The notes beneath the pieces were generated by a model that saw only the letters and a list, made by a program, of their open reading frames with translations, had not been told where the DNA came from and searched no databases. This document shows, piece by piece, positions 41,444-50,208 of a stretch of 64,000 bases of DNA (positions are counted from its first letter, which is position 1; each line of letters begins with the position of its first letter). Origin of the DNA: Hippea jasoniae (lineage in GTDB: Bacteria > Campylobacterota_A > Desulfurellia > Desulfurellales > Hippeaceae); assembly GCF_000744435.1 (NCBI RefSeq), contig NZ_JQLX01000012.1, positions 124,001 through 188,000 of the forward strand, read 5' to 3'. The position numbers were made by a program, and so were the translations under genes.

Positions 41444-42022
41444 ATGCCGGTTGCTAAAAAAGAGTCTATAAAATATAGCTATCATGATTATCTAAACTGG
41501 CCAGATGATGAACGCTGGGAGATAATAAATGGCACTGCATACAATATGACACCTGCACCAAAAGTTAAACATCAGAGGATAAGCTGGAATATAGTAGCAA
41601 TCTTTGCTTCTCATAAGAAGGAATTTTCACAGAAGGGTTGCGAGGCATTCTCCGCCCCCACAGATGTGGTTTTTAATGAGTTTAATATTGTTCAGCCTGA
41701 TATCTTTGTTGTGTGTGATAAAAATAAAATAACAGAAGACAACATAAAAGGTGCACCGGATTTAATCATTGAAATCACATCCCCATCCACAGAAATCAAA
41801 GACAGAAGAGAAAAAAAGCAACTCTATGAGAAATTTGGCGTAGGAGAATACATAATCGTTTTTCCAGACAGGGAATACATTGAACGATACTTTCTTGAAA
41901 ATGGCATATATCAGGCTCCTGAGATATTCAACTGGGACGAAACTGTAAAACTCAAGACCTTTGATATAGAACTTAAGCTATGGGAGATATTTGAAAGGGA
42001 GCTGGAAAATAAGAATGAATGA
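41444..42022 (+). CDS. Uma2-family (DUF820) putative PD-(D/E)xK nuclease
   Basis: A 192-residue protein of the Uma2/DUF820 family. It has the restriction-endonuclease-like core: QPDIFVV (Asp), DLIIEITSPST (Glu) and DRREKKQLYEKFGVGEYIIV (Lys helix). Function is unknown; the family is highly duplicated in cyanobacteria and present in mobile-rich regions. A GGAGG site lies before the ATG. It overlaps the next small gene by 8 bases. Confidence 0.87.
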   Translation: MPVAKKESIKYSYHDYLNWPDDERWEIINGTAYNMTPAPKVKHQRISWNIVAIFASHKKEFSQKGCEAFSAPTDVVFNEFNIVQPDIFVVCDKNKITEDNIKGAPDLIIEITSPSTEIKDRREKKQLYEKFGVGEYIIVFPDREYIERYFLENGIYQAPEIFNWDETVKLKTFDIELKLWEIFERELENKNE

Positions 42023-42239
42023 TAAACCACACGATAATATTGATATATTCTGGGACTATAAAAAACTATCAAAAAAGGCAAAACTGCAAAAAATAGCCTT
42101 GTTTTTTCCTCAGGTTGGAAGAGATAAAAATACCGTTATTGAACTTTATAATATGCTTGATGAATTGGATGTGCCAGCCGCAAACAAAAAGCTGATCAAG
42201 CTTTACTATGAGCTTATACAAAAAGGTGAACTTGAATGA
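42015..42239 (+). CDS. Small partner gene of an AbiEii-type nucleotidyltransferase
   Basis: A 74-residue charged protein (start ATG 42015 inside the Uma2 end; the longer frame to 41991 is not supported). It contains a helical stretch around KLSKKAKLQKIALFFPQVGRDKN and ends 1 codon into the nucleotidyltransferase gene (4-base overlap). By position it resembles the antitoxin or partner in AbiE/MNT-type pairs, but it has no recognised DNA-binding motif. Function uncertain. Confidence 0.6.
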   Translation: MNDKPHDNIDIFWDYKKLSKKAKLQKIALFFPQVGRDKNTVIELYNMLDELDVPAANKKLIKLYYELIQKGELE

Positions 42240-42883
42240 AGATATTGACTGACACTCAAAGGCTTTTTTTAGACCAATTTAGAAGTTCTGCATTGAATAA
42301 GTATTTTTATTTTACTGGTGGAACTGCGCTATCTGAATTTTATTTAAAGCATCGCTACTCCTATGATCTTGATTTTTTTACAAAACACAAAGAAGCACTT
42401 GATATAAATACGATTATTTCATTTCTTAATTCCCTGCCGCATATTAGAAAAATTAAATATGAAAAGATTTACGATAGAAGGCTTTTTTTTCTTGAGTTTA
42501 CAAATGATTCATTGAAGGTTGAGTTTAGCTTCTATCCATTTGAGCAAATCAATAAATGTATAATAATTGAAGGTTTGCGTGTGGATAGTTTTGATGATCT
42601 TTTTGTAAATAAAATTGCTGCCTTAATTGATAGAGATGAAGAAAAGGATTTAATCGATTTGTATTTTATTTTGAACTCAAAAGATGAGAATTATTTGTTC
42701 TGGGGATTAGAAAAAGTGAAAGAAAAATTTGGAATAGATGGTGCTCAATATATAATTCAGAGAAAATTTGCCAATCTGCCTGAGAATTTAGAGAATGTGC
42801 CTTATTTAATAAAGCCATTAGAGTATTATAAGCAATTTTTTGAACAAAAAGCCATTCAAATAGCAAAAAAATTCTGGAAATGA
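42236..42883 (+). CDS. AbiEii/AbiGii-family nucleotidyltransferase
   Basis: A 215-residue member of the AbiEii toxin/nucleotidyltransferase family (PF08843 type). The substrate/catalytic segment reads TGGTALS (Gly28-Gly29-Thr30) and HRYSYDLDFF, with Asp44 and Asp46 as metal-binding residues, and DLFVNKIAALIDRDEEKDLIDLYFIL in the middle. The family includes type IV toxin-antitoxin toxins that transfer nucleotides to RNA, and related defence proteins. It overlaps the small upstream gene by 4 bases. Its role as toxin here is inferred. Confidence 0.83.
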   Translation: MKILTDTQRLFLDQFRSSALNKYFYFTGGTALSEFYLKHRYSYDLDFFTKHKEALDINTIISFLNSLPHIRKIKYEKIYDRRLFFLEFTNDSLKVEFSFYPFEQINKCIIIEGLRVDSFDDLFVNKIAALIDRDEEKDLIDLYFILNSKDENYLFWGLEKVKEKFGIDGAQYIIQRKFANLPENLENVPYLIKPLEYYKQFFEQKAIQIAKKFWK

Positions 42884-42952
42884 TGAAATTTTCACGATTT
42901 TTTAACGAAGAGCGAGTAGCTTTAAAATAAGAATAAAAAGTTGAGGTGGGGT

Positions 42953-43300
42953 ATGAAAAGAATAAAGGTATTGATATTGGGTTTGTTAGTAATTTGTTTG
43001 TTGTCTGTTGATGTGTTTGGTTATGATTTTCCTATCAACAATAAATCTCACAATATAAATGAACAAATTACTGTTTTAGAGCTATCAAATGTAAAAAGTT
43101 TAGGTGTCGAGCCTTTGATGGTCAGAGCTGTTGTTGTAAAGAAAAAAGCTAACCAAACCTTAATAAGAATTGTTAGTGAGACATACAGGAACCGTCTGTT
43201 TTTAATAGACGGCAATATTGATGCTAAAAAGGGCGATTATATTGAAGGTTTTTTGGGTAAAAATAAGTTTGCGCCAATTAATAACAGGAGGCTAAGATGA
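42953..43300 (+). CDS. Exported protein upstream of pilY1, function unknown
   Basis: A 115-residue protein starting at ATG 42953 (GAGGTGGGG before it; the longer TTG frame is not favoured). It has a signal peptide (about 1-21, DVFGYD) and a basic beta-rich body of about 90 residues. I do not recognise the family. It overlaps the pilY1 start by 4 bases, so it is probably part of the pilus tip operon. Confidence 0.7.
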   Translation: MKRIKVLILGLLVICLLSVDVFGYDFPINNKSHNINEQITVLELSNVKSLGVEPLMVRAVVVKKKANQTLIRIVSETYRNRLFLIDGNIDAKKGDYIEGFLGKNKFAPINNRRLR

Positions 43301-46300
43301 AAAAAGCAAATAAGATTATTTTATTGTTTTTGTTTTTTTCTTTTACAATGTTTGTGAATGTTTCCTTTTCGGCAACAGTTGAATTGAGTAAATATTGTTC
43401 AATTCCTCCGTTTTTAATATCAGAATCACCATCCAATGTTATGCTTGTATTGGATTATTCGGGCAGTATGACTTTTTTTGCTTATCCTGGAGATACATCC
43501 GGTTATGATCCTAATAAAACTTATTATGGTTATTTTAAACCAGATAAAATGTATAAGTGTAGTAAGTGGAACAGTGTAAGCATATATGGTTTGAATGGCT
43601 ATGATTGTTATGGTTATTGGTATATAGATTCAACTGTTTCGTTTAGTAACTCAAATAATGATACAGTAAAATATGATGCATCATCGACAGCAAATTTTTA
43701 TGATTCTTATTTTTATTTTACTAAAAAACATGCTTTTAGCGGCAACGTATTGAATTGGTTGATTATGTCCAGAGTTGATATTCTAAGATGGATTTTGACA
43801 GGAGGGAAAATTTATAACAGTAATTATATTGAGACAACGTTTACTTATTCAGGTAACTCAAATTGGTGGGAACGGATAAAGAAGCAAGATGCGTCAACTT
43901 ACAATTCAACATTGGGGCAAGTTGAGGGAATTTTGCAGGAAATTGAAAGACTTAAGCAGAAACCAAGAATTGGTTCAATTCTTTTTAATGGCGATATTAT
44001 TGATAGGATTGGGTTATCTTATGATTATTCAACACTTATTAATAAAATTAATAACACATCTCCAAACGGTGCAACAGCGACAAAGATAGCTTTAGATGAT
44101 GTAGAGAAGTTATTTAAAGAAAAGAATCTATCTAATTATGGTAATGTTGACCCTTATGAATTTATAGTTAACGGTCAGGAGCAGAAGGTTAAATGTACAA
44201 AGAATTTTATAATTGTAATGTCAGATGGTGAGTGGAATACTCCAAGTACTAAAACAAGCAGTGATCCAATAAGACCGATAGATGAAATGTGGCGCGGGGG
44301 AACAGCCGATTTAGTCCCATCCTTAAGCGGTAACCAAAAAGTGGAGACTTACTCAATATCTATGTTTGCAAGCCCAACAGATTCAGGAACAAATGCTTTA
44401 AAATGGATGGCTGTTTATGGAAACTATCTTGATAAAGATAATAATGGTAAGCCCTATAATTTGGGCTCAAACAATTCTATTGCCTTAACCAATGATGGTT
44501 ATCCTAACACATCATTAACTCAAACGGAAAATCTTGAAAATCTACAAAATAATCCTGAAGTGAAAAAGAATAAGGATAATACAGGTCCTTATGGGTTCTT
44601 TCTTGGTAATAATCCGGAGGAATTAAAAAAGGCAATAACCAATGTATTTTCTGAGATTCTCAAACAAGCCTCTTCTGGATCTTCTGTTTCCGTTTTGTCA
44701 GAAAAAAATCGTTTCGGGTCTTTGATGTTGCAAGCTGCGTTTTATCCTTCAAGAAGCTTTAGTAGTAACTATTCAGTTGATTGGATGGGTTATTTATTTA
44801 CATGGTGGTTGTATAATTATTATGCCAATGGAGAGTTAGTTAATAATATCAGAGAAGACACAATTGAAAATAAAATACTTGATATTTGTCAGCCCAATGG
44901 AGATAGCGGAGGAGATAATATAATACAGTATGGGGAAACAGCAACCAAAATATCTGTGTATAAAAGTACCTGCGGTGGTATTATAGATAATAGCTCTCAG
45001 CCTCAAATTAAAACTCTGAATGAATTAATACCTGTGGTGGAATCAGGAAAAATATTGGAAGAAGATAATGACCCCTTGAATAATAGGAAAATATATACAC
45101 CCGCTTTTGACGATAATTCAGAAAATCACTTAATAGAACTCAAAGATGTTGATAATTCAACCATATTTGGTGATGAGAATAATGATGGTGTAATTGATGA
45201 TGACAATGAAAATTATAAATTGTCTAAAGCAATAACATTAGGAAACTTAGAAAAATATATTTATGGAATTGACATAAATGGTTACAGGAATAGAGATACA
45301 GGTAATGGTATTTGGAAACTTGGAGATATTATTTATTCTACACCCAAGGTAGTTGACTACGATAATTTTTCTGTGGTTTATGTTGGAGCAAATGATGGTA
45401 TGCTTCATGCCTTCTTGGTTGGTAAGGTAAAATACAATCATCTTGAGTCAAATCAAAAATTAAGACTTGTGAATAACATAAATTCAACTGTCGATGAGAA
45501 TAATGATGTGGGTAAGGAGTTATGGGCATTTATACCAAGGAATGCCCTGCCCTATTTAAGGGTGTTGGCTGATCCTGATTATTGTCACTATTATTTTGTT
45601 GATTTAACACCTTATATTTTAAGGTTAGATACGAATGGCGATGGATATTATGATAAAATTATATTAATTGGTGGTATGAGGTTGGGTGGAGCAGTTGGTT
45701 GCACAGATAATGGCTGTATAAACCCGCCCAAGGATACATGTAGTAATACATCTTCATCAGATTGTATAGGTTTGTCATCTTACTTTGCTCTTGATATTAC
45801 CAATCCTTTAAAACCTAAGTTTTTATGGGAGTTTACAAATAAAGATCTGGGATTTACCTACTCCGGCCCTGCGATTGTAAAAAGAGGATCTAAGAGATAT
45901 GTTGTGTTTGGCAGCGGACCTGATAACTACAAGGGTGGTGTATATACGGATTTAAGATTTTTTGTTCTTGATCTTTTAAGTGGTAAACTTGAAAGGGAAA
46001 TCGATACAGGTTTACAAAGGGCATTTTGCGGAAGGCTCTTTAATAACGGTGTTGATCTGAATAACGACGGCAATACAGATGCGGTTTTTGCAGGTGCAAC
46101 AATCTTTGACGGTGATATAAATAATATGAAAGGGGCATTGGTAGAATTGAATACAAATAGTGATAATGTAAACGAATGGACAACAACAGTATATTTTAAT
46201 AGAGCTATTACACCGGTAACATCAAATATCAAGTTTGCTAAATGCTTCAATAGGGGTTATATATATTTTGGAACAGGAAAATGGTTTTTCAAAGAAGACA

Positions 46301-46857
46301 ATCCATTATCTGGCCAGAAAGAAAGATTGTATGGTTTAGCTTTGAGTTTAGATGATAACGGTAAAGTTCTTGTAAATGCTAATGTTGCTGATGTCACAAA
46401 TGACAGCTCAGCTATCTGTTCCGACCTTGGAAACAATGTAATAAGAAGCTGGTATAGGGAGCTTAATGGTTCTGAAGACGGATATCTTAAAGAAAGAGTT
46501 TTATCGGATCCTATGGTAAGCGATTTCAATGTTGTATTTTTTGCCACTACTGAGCCTACCTCTGATATATGTGGTTTTGGTGGACGTTCAAGAGTTTTGA
46601 GATTAAACTGTGCAACAGGGGATTCTATATTAAATAAATGTGGTTCTTATACTGTTAATTTAAAATCACTACCTCAAGCAATATTGCTTTTGCAAACTTC
46701 AACAGGTGCTGTTCATACTATAAATGCAAAAACATCATTTACCGAAAACAACGGAATGGCTACACAATGGCATAAAGGAGTTACTCCTGAACAACCAATG
46801 CCGTTGAATGAGTTTTCTCATTCGGGCAACGAAGTAATCTATATCTGGGAGCATTGA
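43297..46857 (+). CDS. pilY1: PilY1-like type IV pilus tip adhesin
   Basis: Large pilus-associated adhesin of 1186 residues. A signal peptide covers about 1-25. A von Willebrand A-like domain follows, with a MIDAS start at Asp53 (MLVLDYSGSM). The second half (about 690-1150) is a PilY1-type beta-propeller. Three calcium-loop motifs of the DxNxDG type are visible: D626-ENNDGVID, D778-TNGDGYYD and D920-LNNDGNTD. In Pseudomonas PilY1 one similar loop controls pilus extension and retraction. It is followed by four minor pilin genes with small overlaps or gaps. Sequence is visibly more A+T-rich than neighbouring housekeeping genes. Confidence 0.9.
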   Translation: MKKANKIILLFLFFSFTMFVNVSFSATVELSKYCSIPPFLISESPSNVMLVLDYSGSMTFFAYPGDTSGYDPNKTYYGYFKPDKMYKCSKWNSVSIYGLNGYDCYGYWYIDSTVSFSNSNNDTVKYDASSTANFYDSYFYFTKKHAFSGNVLNWLIMSRVDILRWILTGGKIYNSNYIETTFTYSGNSNWWERIKKQDASTYNSTLGQVEGILQEIERLKQKPRIGSILFNGDIIDRIGLSYDYSTLINKINNTSPNGATATKIALDDVEKLFKEKNLSNYGNVDPYEFIVNGQEQKVKCTKNFIIVMSDGEWNTPSTKTSSDPIRPIDEMWRGGTADLVPSLSGNQKVETYSISMFASPTDSGTNALKWMAVYGNYLDKDNNGKPYNLGSNNSIALTNDGYPNTSLTQTENLENLQNNPEVKKNKDNTGPYGFFLGNNPEELKKAITNVFSEILKQASSGSSVSVLSEKNRFGSLMLQAAFYPSRSFSSNYSVDWMGYLFTWWLYNYYANGELVNNIREDTIENKILDICQPNGDSGGDNIIQYGETATKISVYKSTCGGIIDNSSQPQIKTLNELIPVVESGKILEEDNDPLNNRKIYTPAFDDNSENHLIELKDVDNSTIFGDENNDGVIDDDNENYKLSKAITLGNLEKYIYGIDINGYRNRDTGNGIWKLGDIIYSTPKVVDYDNFSVVYVGANDGMLHAFLVGKVKYNHLESNQKLRLVNNINSTVDENNDVGKELWAFIPRNALPYLRVLADPDYCHYYFVDLTPYILRLDTNGDGYYDKIILIGGMRLGGAVGCTDNGCINPPKDTCSNTSSSDCIGLSSYFALDITNPLKPKFLWEFTNKDLGFTYSGPAIVKRGSKRYVVFGSGPDNYKGGVYTDLRFFVLDLLSGKLEREIDTGLQRAFCGRLFNNGVDLNNDGNTDAVFAGATIFDGDINNMKGALVELNTNSDNVNEWTTTVYFNRAITPVTSNIKFAKCFNRGYIYFGTGKWFFKEDNPLSGQKERLYGLALSLDDNGKVLVNANVADVTNDSSAICSDLGNNVIRSWYRELNGSEDGYLKERVLSDPMVSDFNVVFFATTEPTSDICGFGGRSRVLRLNCATGDSILNKCGSYTVNLKSLPQAILLLQTSTGAVHTINAKTSFTENNGMATQWHKGVTPEQPMPLNEFSHSGNEVIYIWEH

Positions 46858-46859
46858 TT

Positions 46860-47312
46860 TTGAAAAACAGGGGTTTTAGTTTAATTGAACTTATTGTAGT
46901 AATGGCAATAGCGGTTATATTGCTTGCGATTGGAATCCCTATGTATGCAAGCTGGTCTAAAAAAACACAGGTGAAAAAAGACATATATAATATTTACTCG
47001 CTGCTTAATGATGCACGAGTTAAGGCGTTTACCATGAAAACCAACTGCGCAGTTTCGTGTAGCTCTTCAAATGAATTAAAATTGACTTGCGGCAATAAGC
47101 TTGTGTCTGTAATAAATACAAAGACACGATTCGGCCATCGTTTTCAATTGGGATCTGACAATATGACTTTTGGGATTGATGGTTCTGCAAATATTGTTGG
47201 TACAATATATTCTTTAGAATTAAAAAACAAGCCAGCTACATGTATAAGCGTATCAAGGCTAAGAATCGCTGTTGGTGAATGGGATGGAGATAATTGTAAT
47301 GTTGAGGAATAA
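46860..47312 (+). CDS. Prepilin-type minor pilin, GspH/FimT-like
   Basis: A 150-residue pseudopilin. The class III signal is KNRG|FSLIELIVVMAIAVILLAI, with Glu at position +5 of the mature protein and a hydrophobic helix. The body has paired Cys and beta strands. The frame extends to TTG 46854, but TTG 46860 fits a GGGAG site 7 bases upstream. It overlaps the pilV-like gene by 14 bases. FimT or GspH assignment is by layout. Confidence 0.82.
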   Translation: MKNRGFSLIELIVVMAIAVILLAIGIPMYASWSKKTQVKKDIYNIYSLLNDARVKAFTMKTNCAVSCSSSNELKLTCGNKLVSVINTKTRFGHRFQLGSDNMTFGIDGSANIVGTIYSLELKNKPATCISVSRLRIAVGEWDGDNCNVEE

Positions 47313-47658
47313 GAAGGGTTTTACACTTATTGAGATTTTGGTGAGCATGGTGATATTCCTTATAATTTTTATGGGTTTGTTTTCTGCCTTAGCTATGTAT
47401 ACAAAAATAAATGTTCAAAATAGTTTAAGAAATGCTGCTATCAATATAGCACAAAGATGCGTTGAAAATTTAAGAGCTGGCTTGAAGTGTGATAATGTAA
47501 CAAAGGATTTTCGCAATTTTAAAGAACTCTATGTTGTAAATGCTCCAGACCCATCAAGTTTTGTTAATGGTAATAATAATGTTGAGGTTGTGGTTGAATA
47601 TTTTTATCCACCATCTAAAAAACACTCCTACTCAATTGATACGGTGATTTACAAATGA
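47299..47658 (+). CDS. Prepilin-type minor pilin, PilV-like
   Basis: A 119-residue pseudopilin with class III signal RNKKG|FTLIEILVSMVIFLIIFMGLF, Glu5 present. The body is short. The start is ATG 47299 (GGAGA 8 bases upstream), not the longer frame from 47272. It overlaps both neighbours. Together with the next gene this is the usual PilV-PilW-PilX order of minor pilin operons. Confidence 0.82.
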   Translation: MLRNKKGFTLIEILVSMVIFLIIFMGLFSALAMYTKINVQNSLRNAAINIAQRCVENLRAGLKCDNVTKDFRNFKELYVVNAPDPSSFVNGNNNVEVVVEYFYPPSKKHSYSIDTVIYK

Positions 47659-48680
47659 ATAAAAAAGGTTTGACGCTTGTAGAGTTATTGGTTGTTATGG
47701 TTATATTTGTTCTTGTAATAGCTGCTGTGTCTCAAAGTTTTATTTATGTTTTAAGACATCAAGCAAGACAGGTGGGCATTGCAGAAAATAATATAAACAG
47801 CCTTGTTGGTTTAAACATATTAAGAAAAGATATAGAGATGGCTGGTTTTGGTTTGCCTTATGTGCTTGATAACTACAACGAAGCTGTTGACGATTCAAAA
47901 TACTCCCCTAACCCTACAACATTTAACGATGCCCCAAACAACCCCCCGCGGCCTTTTGTATCTGATAACGGTAGTGGACCAAATAACTCTGATGTTTTGG
48001 TAATTAAGTCAACAGTTGCATCTTTAAACGATTATGTAAGAAACTGGGGTTATTTAACAAAATATAAATATATACCTTTAAATCAAAGTGATGAGATATC
48101 AGATACCTATTTTTCTGAGATTGACCTTAATAGATTTAGGTTTATAGGTTACAATAAAAAATCATCTTTTCAATATCCATCGGGCCAGAGGATTTTTCTT
48201 GCCTTTGGTATTAGCTCTCAGCAACCACGTATGCCGTTTAACAGGGCAGATTATTTTCTTTATTTACCCTCAACCATGCCTTCAAGATGTGCTTCAGGAA
48301 CATATGAACTCTACAGAGCCAATATAAATCAGGCTGATGGAAAAAGAAATAACCCTCAGCCTCTTCTTGATTGTATTCTGGATTTTCAGGTTGCTTTTGG
48401 AGTATATGATAAAAACAGTAATAAAATTATCTGGAAGCAGGTTATGACAGATGATGCAGCTGCTCAAAGAAGTAATCTAAAACAGGTCAGGGTTTTTATT
48501 GTCCAGCAGATAGGTAAGTATGATCCAAATTTTTATTACGATGACTCAACAATTGCAGTTGGTGATGATAGAACAGGGGTATTGAATGTCGACCATTTGA
48601 CTGAAAAACAGAGGCATTATAGATGGAAAACTATAGAGCTTGTTGTTAATCCGTTAAATCTATCACCCAAGGAGAAATAA
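47655..48680 (+). CDS. Prepilin-type minor pilin, PilW-like
   Basis: A 341-residue protein with class III signal MNKKG|LTLVELLVVMVIFVLVIAAV (Glu5 present) and a large, Pro/Asn-rich C-terminal domain; its length fits PilW. It overlaps the previous gene by 4 bases and ends 1 base before the pilX-like gene. Confidence 0.85.
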   Translation: MNKKGLTLVELLVVMVIFVLVIAAVSQSFIYVLRHQARQVGIAENNINSLVGLNILRKDIEMAGFGLPYVLDNYNEAVDDSKYSPNPTTFNDAPNNPPRPFVSDNGSGPNNSDVLVIKSTVASLNDYVRNWGYLTKYKYIPLNQSDEISDTYFSEIDLNRFRFIGYNKKSSFQYPSGQRIFLAFGISSQQPRMPFNRADYFLYLPSTMPSRCASGTYELYRANINQADGKRNNPQPLLDCILDFQVAFGVYDKNSNKIIWKQVMTDDAAAQRSNLKQVRVFIVQQIGKYDPNFYYDDSTIAVGDDRTGVLNVDHLTEKQRHYRWKTIELVVNPLNLSPKEK

Positions 48681-49256
48681 ATGCTGAGCAGCAAAAAGGG
48701 CCTTGCGCTTGTAACAACTTTATTTTTATCTTTCATAGCTCTTGCCCTGATAGCTATTTTGATGAGTTTGGTTTTTAGATCCACAAAGATTTCGGGTAGT
48801 TTTAAGGTTTACACATCAGCATTAGAGGCAGCAAAGGGGGCTTCAGAGCTACTGCTTTATTACGACATCGACAGGCTGGATGCAAGCGATTGGAGAAGAG
48901 ATGTTATTTCCAGCGTAACTGTTTTGCATAGTTGCAAGCTTAAACCTGCAGAGTCGGTTGATGATTGGAAGTGGCCAAATAGCTCATGTTATCAAATATG
49001 TGGCGGAGATGAAGAATTCCAGCACTGCATAAGTCATTCAAGCCCGCAGGATATAATCAATTACTACGACTGGAAGAGGGATTTGGGCAACTATACTGTT
49101 TATGCAAAGATTACAGATGTTACACATGTAAATGCACCTACTGCAGTAATTCCTGAGAATAGAAATTACTGGTTATACAGCGTGGATTTAGTTGCAAAAA
49201 GTAAAACGAATCAGCAGGAGATTGCCTGGCTGACCGTGTTGTTTAAAAAGTTTTAA
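48681..49256 (+). CDS. Prepilin-type minor pilin, PilX-like
   Basis: A 191-residue protein starting MLSSKKG|LALVTTLFLSFIALALIAILM. Its class III signal has Thr instead of the usual Glu at the fifth mature position, a feature of tip-starting pilins of the GspK/PilX group. Paired Cys are present later. It closes the pilus cluster; a nucleotidyltransferase gene follows after 15 bases. Confidence 0.78.
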   Translation: MLSSKKGLALVTTLFLSFIALALIAILMSLVFRSTKISGSFKVYTSALEAAKGASELLLYYDIDRLDASDWRRDVISSVTVLHSCKLKPAESVDDWKWPNSSCYQICGGDEEFQHCISHSSPQDIINYYDWKRDLGNYTVYAKITDVTHVNAPTAVIPENRNYWLYSVDLVAKSKTNQQEIAWLTVLFKKF

Positions 49257-49271
49257 TATTACTGGCCAATT

Positions 49272-49565
49272 GTGAAGAGTAGTGAATTAATAAGTATAAA
49301 CGACCTAAAACAATACCTGATAGATTTTTTCAAAGACTCCAAGGTTAAGATTTATCTATTTGGCTCAAGGGCTAAAAAGATAAACTTTCCTTTTTCTGAT
49401 GTGAATATTGCTATTGTTTCAGAAATGGATATCTCAGCAAAAATTGTGTTGTTAAAAGAACTTCTTGAGGAAAGTAATTTTCCTTTTAAAGTTGATCTGG
49501 TTGTTTTAAATAAAAACAGTGAATTATACGATAAAATCCTAAAAGAGGGAGAAAGATGTAGATGA
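49272..49565 (+). CDS. MNT-type nucleotidyltransferase, partly degenerate active site
   Basis: A 97-residue minimal nucleotidyltransferase domain of the MNT family, which pairs with HEPN proteins in toxin-antitoxin modules. The core is FGSRAKKINFPFSDVNIAIV; the canonical motif GSxAxG...SDxDLAI needs two Asp, but here the second is Asn45 (SDVN). Asp43 is kept. The start is GTG 49272. It is followed directly by a broken HEPN-type gene. The changed residue may reduce or abolish catalysis. Confidence 0.8.
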   Translation: MKSSELISINDLKQYLIDFFKDSKVKIYLFGSRAKKINFPFSDVNIAIVSEMDISAKIVLLKELLEESNFPFKVDLVVLNKNSELYDKILKEGERCR

Positions 49566-49983
49566 GTATTTTGAAACTTTGCAAAAGGCATTTGATAGAT
49601 TTAGTCAGGCATATTTTAAAGCTAAACAGGCAGATGAAGACTAATACGGCTACTTTAGAGATAGTGCAATACAACGCTTTAAATTTACAGTAGAATTATT
49701 GTGGAAATTTATGAAAAGTTATTTAAGGGAGATTGATGGTATTGAATGTAGAAGCCCAAAGTCTTGTGTTAGAGAATTTTTTTCTGCAGGTTATATGAAA
49801 GAGAAAGATGTGGTGCAATTTCTTAAAATGATAGATGATAGAAATCTTACTTCCCATACTTACAGAGAGGAGGTTGCAGAGGAGCTATTTTCAAGATTTA
49901 ATGTTTATTTAAAACATTTGAAAAATGTTTTAGAGTGGTATAAAAACCTTCAAGACCCCTCACAAAAACTGTGTAAATCCTGA
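49555..49983 (+). pseudogene. Broken HEPN-type (nucleotidyltransferase-substrate-binding) protein gene
   Basis: One reading frame from about 49555 to 49983 reads DVDEYFETLQKAFDRFSQAYF..., then a TAA stop at 49642-49644, then RDSAIQRFKFTVELLWKFMKSYL and, further on, DDRNLTSHTYREEVAEELFSRF. These segments match the HI0074-like HEPN family, partners of MNT nucleotidyltransferases, with RxxxxH seen in the RNLTSH stretch. There is no good start codon in frame, so the gene has lost its start and has an internal stop. The longest remaining open piece is 49699-49983. Sequencing error is the alternative explanation. Confidence 0.72.
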
Positions 49984-50091
<108 letters not shown>

Positions 50092-50098
50092 TAGTAAA

Positions 50099-50144
50099 GT
50101 GGTGCATTTTTGTATTGCGCAGGTGGTGCAGTTTGGGATTGCAG
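50099..50144 (+). repeat. Imperfect tandem repeat upstream of hemW
   Basis: Two adjacent copies of about 23 bases: 50099-50122 and 50123-50144, both starting GTGGTGCA and each ending in ATTGC...AG. Between the broken HEPN gene and hemW (225 bases); nothing else coding is clear, except a weak open piece ending near 50072. Could be an operator or a remnant. Confidence 0.5.
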
Positions 50145-50173
50145 TTGACACTAAACCACTGTTTTTTTACCTA

Positions 50174-50202
50174 TTGCATGACTTGTTTTCATAAGTTAGA
50201 AT
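50174..50202 (+). promoter_or_regulatory. Promoter for hemW, possibly giving a leaderless message
   Basis: TTGCAT (50174-50179), 17 bases, TAGAAT (50197-50202). Transcription would begin almost at the ATG at 50209. There is also a TTGACA at 50145-50150 without a suitably spaced -10. Confidence 0.4.
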
Positions 50203-50208
50203 AAAACT

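Noticed and set aside
49562-49693. Out-of-frame ATG open frame inside the broken HEPN gene
   Set aside because: No family resemblance and it conflicts with the frame that clearly shows HEPN-family sequence.
50145-50150. TTGACA box upstream of hemW
   Set aside because: No suitable -10 box at 16-18 bases; the TTGCAT/TAGAAT pair fits better.
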